This document shows positions 1 through 6,202 of a DNA stretch of 12,580 bases, piece after piece. Origin of the DNA: Fimenecus sp045613585. Lineage in GTDB: Bacteria > Bacillota > Clostridia > Oscillospirales > Acutalibacteraceae. The DNA is taken from positions 1 through 12,580 of the forward strand of contig JAZLBG010000123.1 of assembly GCA_045613585.1 (NCBI GenBank), read 5' to 3'. The stretch's first letter is position 1. The number at the start of each line of letters is the position of its first letter. A program made the translations under genes and the position numbers. A model generated the notes under the pieces. That model was not told the origin of the DNA. It did not search any database and worked only from the letters and a program-made list of their open reading frames with translations.

Positions 1-1
1 G

Positions 2-616
2 ACAAATCACAACAATTTGCTTCTTCGTGTAGCAAGAGGACATTTTGCCACAAGTAGCACACACAGCAACTACTACATTGACGTTGCTGCACAGAAAACC
101 CGACTTTCTGAGGCAAAGGCTATTGCTCACGAGCTTTGCAAAAATCACAAATATAGTAACAGTATCGTTGATACAATTCTCTGCCTTGATGGCACAGAGG
201 TTATAAGCGCTTGCATCGCTGACGAGCTTACAAAAGCTGACTATGTAAACATTAATGCTCATCAGACAATTTATGTTGTTACTCCTGAAATCGTAAATGG
301 TTCACAAATTATTTTCCGTGATAATATTGTTCCTATGATTAAAGGTAAGCACGTACTTGTTACTGCAGTTTCTGTGGCATCTGGTAACACTGCAAAATCT
401 GCAATTGAGGCAATTAAATACTACGGTGGTGACGTTGTAGGCGTTGCATCAATCTTTGCTACAACTGAAACTTGTGACGGTTATGAAGTAAATTCAGTAT
501 TTAATCCTAAAGATTTACCTGACTATTTCAGCGTACCGGCTCATGAATGTCCACTTTGTAAAGAGGGCAAAAAGTTAGACGCTCTTATAAACTGTCACGG
601 CTATTCAAAACTTTAA
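2..616 (+). CDS. Orotate phosphoribosyltransferase-like protein, 5'-truncated by the window edge
   Basis: The frame is open to the left edge (codons from position 2), so this is the C-terminal ~204 residues of a longer protein; the TTG at 17 is internal. The family normally joins a base such as orotate to PRPP in the cytosol. Counting from the codon at 17, the early segment RVARGHFATSS..HSNYYIDV resembles clostridial PyrE-like proteins, and the beta-strand/loop VLVTAVSVASGNT (113-125) sits where the PRPP-binding loop belongs, followed by a helix and YYGGDVVGVASIF. The two acidic residues usual in that loop (as in VVDDV) are replaced by Ala117 and Val118. A C-terminal CPLC (178-181) could bind metal. 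Stop TAA at 614. A hairpin repeat follows 12 nt later. Fold assignment is fairly secure; orotate as substrate, and catalytic activity, are not. Confidence 0.65.
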   Translation, partial: TNHNNLLLRVARGHFATSSTHSNYYIDVAAQKTRLSEAKAIAHELCKNHKYSNSIVDTILCLDGTEVISACIADELTKADYVNINAHQTIYVVTPEIVNGSQIIFRDNIVPMIKGKHVLVTAVSVASGNTAKSAIEAIKYYGGDVVGVASIFATTETCDGYEVNSVFNPKDLPDYFSVPAHECPLCKEGKKLDALINCHGYSKL

Positions 617-628
617 TACAAAATTTAA

Positions 629-654
629 GGCGAGGGATAATACCCTCGCCCTAC
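629..654. repeat. GC-rich intergenic hairpin repeat, copy A
   Basis: A perfect 8-bp inverted repeat, GGCGAGGG (629-636) and CCCTCGCC (643-650), with a 6-nt AT loop and a trailing CTAC. It stands out as GC-rich in AT-rich DNA. It lies just past the phosphoribosyltransferase stop but has no T-tract, so it is not a canonical intrinsic terminator; it could stabilise a 3' end. Related copies occur at 3832 and 11016 in this window. Confidence 0.7.
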
Positions 655-658
655 TATT

Positions 659-665
659 GAGGAAG
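659..665 (+). promoter_or_regulatory. Ribosome binding site deciding the hydrolase start
   Basis: GAGGAAG lies 7 nt before the ATG at 673. The in-frame TTG at 667 is only 1 nt from this site, so ATG 673 is the better start and gives the usual MKK lipoprotein signal opening. Confidence 0.7.
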
Positions 666-672
666 TTTGATT

Positions 673-1626
673 ATGAAAAAATTTATTGCGCTGTTTTTAT
701 GCTTTGTTTTGTTAGTCTCTTTGGTTGGTTGTGGCAAAAATGAGCCTGTTAACTCTGACGAGCCATCAACTACTGAAAACAACATTTTTGACAATCCATT
801 TGATGACGAGACAACAACCACTACCACAACAACTACTGAAGTGGAAACTACTACAAAAAAGGCTGAAACCACAACCGAGAAAGAAACAACAACCAAAAAG
901 CCAGTTGATACAAGCATAAAATCAATTAAAACAAAAGAATATAAAACATCATCTGCTACACAGACGGTTTATTACCCTGACAACATAGGCGTAATTTCAA
1001 AGCCATACCCTGTAATCGCTTGGGCAAACGGCACAATGGTTACTGCGGGATTTTATGACAAGTTACTTGTTGAAATTGCAAAAGGTGGTTACATAGTAGT
1101 TGCTTGTGATGAGTCAATGTCGGCAGACGGCAAGGCGCAGATTGCATCTATTGATTTTATACTTGATAAGAATAATGATGCCAATGATATTTTCTATAAC
1201 AAGATTGACACAAGCAAAATTGGTGTAATCGGTCATTCTCAAGGTGGTCGCTCATCAGTAAACGCTGCTGTTGCAGATTCACGAATTGACTGTGTAATTT
1301 CAATTGCAGGCAGTAACTTTGATTATGAAGTTGAAGGACTCAACAAACCTACATTTTTTATTGCTGGTACAAGCGATATGATTGTTTCTCCATCACAATG
1401 GATTGAGCCGGCGTATGATATTGCTGAAGGCCCTACTGTTTATGCATCACTTAACAAGGCTATTCACACAACTTGCAGCACAAATCCTGAAAAGTATTCA
1501 GGTTACATTATTGATTGGCTTGATAGCTGGCTTAAGAATGATGCTAACGCTCTTAACACATTCAAAGATGGTGGCAAGTTATCAAAAGACAGTGCTTGGG
1601 TAGATTTCAAGTGTAAGAACATATAA
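673..1626 (+). CDS. Surface lipoprotein, alpha/beta hydrolase (cutinase/PET-hydrolase-like fold) on a Thr-rich stalk
   Basis: A 317-residue predicted esterase of unknown substrate. Residues 1-20 form a lipoprotein signal (MKKF, hydrophobic core, LVGC), so Cys20 should be lipidated and the protein tethered outside the membrane. Residues 47-76 are a Thr/Lys/Glu low-complexity stalk. The catalytic domain begins near 90: PVIAWANGT (113-121) is an oxyanion-region strand, GHSQGG (187-192) is the nucleophile elbow with Ser189, AGTSDMIVSP (231-240) supplies Asp235, and NKAIHTT supplies His265, a complete Ser-Asp-His triad. The VIAWANGT plus GHSQGG pattern resembles the dienelactone-hydrolase/cutinase/polyester-hydrolase branch more than lipases. 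A strong terminator follows directly. Alternatives are an acetyl-xylan or feruloyl-type esterase. Fold and surface location are confident; substrate is unknown. Confidence 0.85.
   Translation: MKKFIALFLCFVLLVSLVGCGKNEPVNSDEPSTTENNIFDNPFDDETTTTTTTTTEVETTTKKAETTTEKETTTKKPVDTSIKSIKTKEYKTSSATQTVYYPDNIGVISKPYPVIAWANGTMVTAGFYDKLLVEIAKGGYIVVACDESMSADGKAQIASIDFILDKNNDANDIFYNKIDTSKIGVIGHSQGGRSSVNAAVADSRIDCVISIAGSNFDYEVEGLNKPTFFIAGTSDMIVSPSQWIEPAYDIAEGPTVYASLNKAIHTTCSTNPEKYSGYIIDWLDSWLKNDANALNTFKDGGKLSKDSAWVDFKCKNI
811..900 (+). repeat. Low-complexity Thr/Lys/Glu-coding tract (stalk of the hydrolase)
   Basis: Encodes nine consecutive Thr and then repeated ETTTK-type units (residues 47-76). ACA, ACC and ACT codons are mixed rather than one pure trinucleotide repeat, which argues for selection on the protein and against simple slippage. 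Such stalks carry catalytic domains across the Gram-positive wall. The opposite strand reads as a Val-rich open frame, an artefact of this tract. Confidence 0.8.
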
Positions 1627-1630
1627 AATT

Positions 1631-1660
1631 AAGGGACTCGTTATGAGTCCCTTTTATTTT
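1631..1660. terminator. Bidirectional intrinsic terminator between convergent genes
   Basis: AAGGGACTC (1631-1639) pairs perfectly with GAGTCCCTT (1645-1653) around a 5-nt loop. TTATTTT follows on the plus strand, and an AT-rich run ending in AATTTTAT follows on the minus strand. It lies 5 nt past the hydrolase stop (1626) and just past the convergent gene's stop (1659), so it can end transcription from both sides. Confidence 0.85.
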
Positions 1661-2135
1661 ACACTCTTTTCATTTTTGAGAATTTTTCGCCCCAGCTGTT
1701 TGCCCAGCTTTCGCAATATAATTTGTAATATGAAACATTGTTCTTTTCGCGATATTTTGCGAAGCAGTTACACCAAATCATTGATGGAATTGCAACAACA
1801 GGGTAATACAATGGTCCAAGCAACAAGCATTGCCATGTATGACCATATTCGTGAATTCTACAATTATAAAGCCATTCTTTTTTCTCATTTTCTTCACGAA
1901 TGAAAATAAATGTGCCCATTGAGAGTCCACCTTGATTCCAAGGCATATATACAATATTTGAATAGCCGAATTTTTGGTGTTTATAGCCAAGAATTTTGGT
2001 ACAGATTAAATATGCAATACCACCAACAATATTTACTGAAAGTCCCCAAGTCCATTGAACAACATAGAAGAAAACATCAAACAATTTACTTCTTTTTACT
2101 GTTGGTGCAGTTTGGTTTATATCAATTTTACTCAT
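1659..2135 (-). CDS. Small membrane protein with HExxH (HEYGH) motif, putative zinc-dependent
   Basis: 158 residues; I do not recognise a named family. A hydrophobic stretch at about 19-50 gives one or two membrane segments, and a second at about 103-124 (LLLGPLYYPVVAIP) follows the motif HEYGHTWQ (95-102). His95, Glu96 and His99 match the zincin HExxH signature. About 43 residues later CESWAN (Glu142) looks like the third-ligand segment of gluzincin-type enzymes (ExxAD-like), so a membrane-associated metallopeptidase is plausible. Start ATG 2135 was chosen because AGGGGAG lies 5 nt upstream and overlaps the stop of the preceding symporter; a longer frame from 2195 has no comparable support. 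It is translationally coupled to that symporter and ends at the bidirectional terminator. The function is inferred from motifs only; a structural zinc site or chance motif is possible. Confidence 0.75.
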   Translation of the reverse strand: MSKIDINQTAPTVKRSKLFDVFFYVVQWTWGLSVNIVGGIAYLICTKILGYKHQKFGYSNIVYMPWNQGGLSMGTFIFIREENEKKEWLYNCRIHEYGHTWQCLLLGPLYYPVVAIPSMIWCNCFAKYREKNNVSYYKLYCESWANSWGEKFSKMKRV

Positions 2136-2140
2136 AATAA

Positions 2141-2147
2141 CTCCCCT
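2141..2147 (-). promoter_or_regulatory. Ribosome binding site overlapping the upstream stop codon
   Basis: AGGGGAG on the minus strand overlaps the TAG stop (2148-2146) of the GPH symporter and sits 5 nt before ATG 2135. This fixes the start of the HExxH protein and implies translational coupling of the two genes. Confidence 0.75.
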
Positions 2148-3798
2148 ATTCTGCTTTTTCCATAAGTTCTTTTTTGAGCATTTCTGCCTCAACAAGAATT
2201 ATATACTGACCATCTTCATTTTTTGTAAGTGTATGACCTTGACTTTCGTCATTATCTTTACCAAGCCAAGTGTTTTCAAGTTTATAACCTGCAAGCACTT
2301 CACAACGCTCTTTTTCATAATCACTAAGAGTAACACTACCATATTTATGTTTTGTAGCAATTGCAGCACGAATCATTGTATGGTCATCTTTAGTCATTTT
2401 AAAGTTTCTTAAAAGAATATAAGAAACAACTGTACAAATTATTGGAATAACTGCAACACAAAGTCTAATACCAAAAATTGCTGAGTCAGGTTGCTCTACA
2501 AATTCAGTTGCTTCACTGTTTGTATCAAGGCCAAATCCGCCCAAAATAAGAGTTACGATAAATGTATTTATACCGCCTGTAACCTGCTTAACCATTGTGT
2601 TACAAGTTGACACAACCCCTTCGCGACGGCGACCTGTAATAAGTTCATCAATGTCAGTTAAATCAGGGAATACATTGTTACAAACAAAACCGATACCACT
2701 CATACCAAATGGGTAGAAAACTACGCCCATAAGCATTAAAACAAGCATAAATATTGATTTTGGTGTATCAGGCTTACTTGCAGTAACAACAAGTGCAATT
2801 GCAAGACCTAAAATCATAAACGGAGTTACAATTGTGCCACATTTTTTCTTGCCATGCTTCATTGTAAGCGCATAGTTAAGTGGGAATGCGGCCGACTCGA
2901 AAATGCCTGCAAATGTATTGAATAACGGATAAAATCTATACATATTTGCAAGGAATGTTACATAATAAATGTAGGATGTTGAGTAAAAGCTTCTTGCAGT
3001 TTCCCAAAAGAAACTAACACCAAAATATTGTCTGAATGCTTTACTTTTAAATACAAGCACATACTCATTAATCGCAGATTTAAGGTCGAGAGGCTCTTTT
3101 TTCATATCTAACGAGCTTGGCTCTTTAACAAGCTTAAATGTGCCATAAATTGAAATACTATACATAGTTGCAAGAATTATACCCGCAACAAAGAATGGCA
3201 TTTTAGCATCTCTGTTAAGTCCGTCAGAAAAACCGAATAAAGAAAGTAAAATAAGCAAAATTATGTATGACGGAATCATTCCAACTGAATTGAAAATATA
3301 ACTTACTGATGTATATTGTGTACGCTTATTATATTCAGGTGCTAATTCAGGAAGCATTGCCGTATGTGGCACTGCAATTATTGTATATGCAGTTTTATAA
3401 AGCACATATGCAAACACGAAATATGCAACGGTCGCATAAGGATGCTTTTCACCGTCAAGACCGAATGAATTCCAAAGTAGTATGTATGAAACAAACACAA
3501 ATGGAATACCGCGTTTTAAATAAGCGCGATGTCTGCCATATCTTGAGCGTGTACGGTCAGTAATAATACCCATAATTGGGTCATTAATGCCATCCCACAC
3601 AACTGCAATCATAGTTATAAAACCAGCATATCTAATATCAAGCCCCACAACTTTTGTAAGGAAAATACTGAAATACATGCTGATTATATAACCGCCACCA
3701 CCAATAAAGATGTTAGTAAAGCAGTAATATATCATAGGCAATACTGTATCTTTAAATGCACCCTCAACGCCTATGGCTTTTTTAAATTTTTCACCCAT
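2146..3798 (-). CDS. GPH-family (MFS) sugar:cation symporter
   Basis: 550 residues. Predicted to import a glycoside or related solute with a cation across the cytoplasmic membrane. The diagnostic segment between helices 2 and 3 is intact: DGINDPIMG (69-77), DRTRSRYGRHRAYL (81-94). About 12 hydrophobic helices run to residue ~463, followed by an 87-residue polar tail (464-550) longer than in typical ~460-residue members. Start ATG 3798 has AAGGTGAT just upstream. The gene lies 58 nt after the lipid kinase, separated by a GC hairpin without a U-tract, and is coupled to the HExxH protein downstream. No sugar enzyme is adjacent on this side, so the substrate cannot be guessed. I see no convincing own promoter; readthrough from upstream is likely. 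Confidence 0.88.
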   Translation of the reverse strand: MGEKFKKAIGVEGAFKDTVLPMIYYCFTNIFIGGGGYIISMYFSIFLTKVVGLDIRYAGFITMIAVVWDGINDPIMGIITDRTRSRYGRHRAYLKRGIPFVFVSYILLWNSFGLDGEKHPYATVAYFVFAYVLYKTAYTIIAVPHTAMLPELAPEYNKRTQYTSVSYIFNSVGMIPSYIILLILLSLFGFSDGLNRDAKMPFFVAGIILATMYSISIYGTFKLVKEPSSLDMKKEPLDLKSAINEYVLVFKSKAFRQYFGVSFFWETARSFYSTSYIYYVTFLANMYRFYPLFNTFAGIFESAAFPLNYALTMKHGKKKCGTIVTPFMILGLAIALVVTASKPDTPKSIFMLVLMLMGVVFYPFGMSGIGFVCNNVFPDLTDIDELITGRRREGVVSTCNTMVKQVTGGINTFIVTLILGGFGLDTNSEATEFVEQPDSAIFGIRLCVAVIPIICTVVSYILLRNFKMTKDDHTMIRAAIATKHKYGSVTLSDYEKERCEVLAGYKLENTWLGKDNDESQGHTLTKNEDGQYIILVEAEMLKKELMEKAE

Positions 3799-3831
3799 AA
3801 TATCACCTTATCATGCTTAATAATGTTAAAT

Positions 3832-3855
3832 GGCGGGAGCAAGCCCCCGCCCTAC
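3832..3855. repeat. GC-rich intergenic hairpin repeat, copy B
   Basis: Same design as the 629 element: GGCGGG (3832-3837), short loop, CCCGCC (3846-3851), then CTAC. As minus-strand RNA it extends to an 8-bp stem using one G-U pair and a CUUG tetraloop; on the plus strand that pair is an A-C mismatch. It lies 2 nt past the lipid-kinase stop, with no T-tract. It may stabilise the upstream transcript or attenuate the symporter gene. Confidence 0.65.
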
Positions 3856-3856
3856 T

Positions 3857-4753
3857 TTATTCAACCATAATTGTTACAGCGTTTTCTAAGGTTTTAACCT
3901 CAACAAAGTCATGGTCGCCACCATTTTCACCGTCAAGAGTCCAGTTAACTGGCTTTTCAAAATATATTTTGAAATTTTTACCATGTCTTAACACAAGATT
4001 TTCATTGTGAAGAACATCTCTTGTTACAAACATATCACGAATAATTGTAACAAGGTCAGCTGGATTTTTAGGCATTCTGATAAGTGCTAATTCATGAAAT
4101 CCATCATCAAACTCAACACCTGCTTTTGTAAGCACAGGAAAACCTGCAACGGAATATGAATTTGAAACGCCACCATAGAAGAAATTACCCTCTATAATTT
4201 CACCGTCTTCACACTCAATTTTTGCCTTAAATCCTTTGATTTTGTGAACTTCTTTGGCGGTTTCCCAGTAATATGCTCCACGACCTATTTTGTTTTTCAA
4301 ACTCTGTTTCGCTTTATATGAAACATCACAGAAATTACCGAAACAAGAAACATAAATAAACTGCTCGTCGCCGTTAAAATCGCCTATATCAATCTTCATT
4401 TCTTTGCCATTAATAATAGTATCTACTGCCTCAAGAGGATTTGTAGGAATATGCAAAGAGTGTGCAAAATCATTTGTTGTACCCATGGGAATATAACCGA
4501 TTTTAGCATCACTTTCAAGGGCCATAGCACCACAGATGGTTTCTTTAAGAGTACCATCACCACCACAGCAAACAATTAAATCTTTGTCTGCACCGAAGTT
4601 TTGAGTTACAACAGTTGCATTTTTATCTATTTCAGTATAACGTGTTTCAACATCATAACCTACATCCTGAAATCTTTTAACAATTTCAGAAAGAAAGTCA
4701 ATTCCACGTTTTTTACCTGCAATAGGATTGATAATAAGCAGAAGTTTTTTCAT
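3857..4753 (-). CDS. Diacylglycerol kinase / YegS-BmrU-type lipid kinase
   Basis: 298 residues, the usual length for the family. It phosphorylates a lipid such as diacylglycerol with ATP at the inner membrane face, recycling lipid into phosphatidic acid. Visible motifs: NPIAGKKRG (9-17) at the N-terminal nucleotide-binding strand, CCGGDGTLKE (62-71) with the catalytic-loop GGDGT, IPMGTTNDFA (88-97), and a C-terminal beta-rich lid with WTLDGE. No signal peptide. Its ATG begins 1 nt after the glyS stop with GGAG inside the end of glyS, so the two are almost certainly co-transcribed and coupled. The specific lipid cannot be read from sequence; DgkB/YtlR-like or BmrU-like are both possible. Confidence 0.88.
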   Translation of the reverse strand: MKKLLLIINPIAGKKRGIDFLSEIVKRFQDVGYDVETRYTEIDKNATVVTQNFGADKDLIVCCGGDGTLKETICGAMALESDAKIGYIPMGTTNDFAHSLHIPTNPLEAVDTIINGKEMKIDIGDFNGDEQFIYVSCFGNFCDVSYKAKQSLKNKIGRGAYYWETAKEVHKIKGFKAKIECEDGEIIEGNFFYGGVSNSYSVAGFPVLTKAGVEFDDGFHELALIRMPKNPADLVTIIRDMFVTRDVLHNENLVLRHGKNFKIYFEKPVNWTLDGENGGDHDFVEVKTLENAVTIMVE

Positions 4754-4754
4754 A

Positions 4755-6155
4755 TTAGAACTCCAATTTTTTATTTATGTAGTCAACAAGTTCTTCGATT
4801 GGCATTCTCACCTGTTCCATTGTATCACGGTCACGAACTGTTACGCAATTATCTGCTTCAGTTGTTTCGTCACCAACTGTCTGGAAGTCAACTGTAATAC
4901 AGAATGGTGTACCGATTTCGTCCTGACGACGGTATCTCTTACCAATTGAACCTGCATCATCATATTCAACATTGAAATATTTTGAAAGCATTTCATAGAT
5001 TTCGTCTGCCTTGTCACCAAGTTTCTTTGAAAGTGGAAGAACTGCAGCTTTAACAGGTGCAATAGCTGGGTGGAAGTGCATAACAACACGAGTGTCGTTC
5101 TTTTCTGCATCTACAACTTCTTCGTCATATGCTTCTGTAAGAAGAGCCAAGAAAAGACGTTCAACACCAAGAGATGGCTCAATAACATAAGGAATATATC
5201 TTTCGTTTGTTACCTGATCAATATATTCAAGGTTCTTACCACTTGTATTGCTATGCTGAGTCAAATCGTAGTCAGTTCTGTCAGCAATACCCCAAAGTTC
5301 ACCCCAACCGAATGGAAAAAGGTACTCAAAGTCTGTTGTAGCCTTTGAATAGAAGCAAAGTTCTTCAGGGTCGTGGTCACGAAGACGAAGATTTTCAGGT
5401 TTGATGTTAAGAGAATAGAGCCAGTCACGGCAGAAGCTTCTCCAATAGTCAAACCATTCAAGGTCTGTACCTGGTTTGCAGAAGAATTCAAGTTCCATCT
5501 GTTCAAATTCACGAACACGGAAGATGAACTTACCCGGAGTGATTTCGTTACGGAATGACTTACCAATCTGTGCAACACCGAATGGAAGTTTCTTTCTTGT
5601 TGTTCTTTGAACATTCTGGAAGTTTACGAAAATACCCTGCGCAGTTTCAGGACGAAGATAGATTTCAGATGTTGAATCTTCTGTAACACCCTGGAATGTT
5701 TTGAACATAAGATTGAATTGACGAATATCTGTAAAGTTGTGAGCACCACAGTCAGGACATGGAATAGCATGTTCCTTAATGTAGTTTGCCATTTCTTCAT
5801 TTGACCAGCCCGCAACATTCGTACCGTCAAAGTTTTCAATAAGGTTGTCTGCGCGATGACGTGTCTTACACTGACAGCAGTCCATAAGTGGGTCAGAGAA
5901 ACCGCCAAGGTGACCTGATGCTACCCAAGTCTGTGGATTCATAAGGATAGCAGAATCAAGACCTACATTATATTTGTTTTCTTGAATGAATTTCTTTCTC
6001 CAAGCTTTTTTGATATTTTCTTTAAGTTCAACACCAAGAGGACCGTAGTCCCATGTGTTTGCAAGTCCGCCATAGATTTCGCTACCTGCATAAACGAAGC
6101 CTCTACCCTTTGAGAGAGCAACAAGTTTTTCAAGTGTTTTTTCTGTGTTAATCAT
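4755..6155 (-). CDS. glyS: Glycyl-tRNA synthetase, alpha2 (single-chain) type
   Basis: 466 residues. Charges tRNA-Gly with glycine in the cytosol. Class II core: GRGFVYAGSEIYGG (17-30), LANTWDYGPLG (31-41), motif 2 FRNEITP (201-207) followed by FRVREFEQMELEFF, and motif 3 PSLGVERLFLAL (327-338). Four cysteines at C93/C96 and C133/C136 form a zinc-type insertion. The anticodon-binding domain runs from about 360 (APVKAAVLPL) to the end. This is the eukaryote/archaea-like homodimer used by many Firmicutes, not the GlyQ/GlyS tetramer. ATG 6155 opens directly into the family's N-terminus; AAAGGA is about 13 nt upstream, a little far. Only 47 AT-rich nt separate it from putP, with a weak AU-only hairpin and no room for a T-box leader. 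Confidence 0.97.
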   Translation of the reverse strand: MINTEKTLEKLVALSKGRGFVYAGSEIYGGLANTWDYGPLGVELKENIKKAWRKKFIQENKYNVGLDSAILMNPQTWVASGHLGGFSDPLMDCCQCKTRHRADNLIENFDGTNVAGWSNEEMANYIKEHAIPCPDCGAHNFTDIRQFNLMFKTFQGVTEDSTSEIYLRPETAQGIFVNFQNVQRTTRKKLPFGVAQIGKSFRNEITPGKFIFRVREFEQMELEFFCKPGTDLEWFDYWRSFCRDWLYSLNIKPENLRLRDHDPEELCFYSKATTDFEYLFPFGWGELWGIADRTDYDLTQHSNTSGKNLEYIDQVTNERYIPYVIEPSLGVERLFLALLTEAYDEEVVDAEKNDTRVVMHFHPAIAPVKAAVLPLSKKLGDKADEIYEMLSKYFNVEYDDAGSIGKRYRRQDEIGTPFCITVDFQTVGDETTEADNCVTVRDRDTMEQVRMPIEELVDYINKKLEF

Positions 6156-6202
6156 AATTGATTTTCAATCCTTTTATATATTATTGTTAATATTATCTTT
6201 AA

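Noticed and set aside
629..650. Classical terminator for the phosphoribosyltransferase gene
   Set aside because: The stem is perfect, but the following bases (CTACTATTG) are not a T-tract, so it is recorded as a repeat hairpin.
654..917. Minus-strand Val-rich open frame
   Set aside because: It is the antisense of the Thr-rich stalk; the low-complexity sequence keeps that frame open, and it overlaps a well-supported gene.
1643..1903. Plus-strand frame opposite the HExxH protein
   Set aside because: No ribosome binding site, starts inside the terminator, and lies antisense to a gene with a strong start, membrane segments and a motif.
2136..2195. N-terminal extension of the HExxH protein
   Set aside because: It would overlap the symporter gene by 50 nt without a good ribosome binding site, whereas AGGGGAG precedes ATG 2135.
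6156..6202. T-box or glycine riboswitch before glyS
   Set aside because: Only 47 AT-rich nt with a weak AU-only hairpin; too short and lacking any conserved riboswitch sequence.
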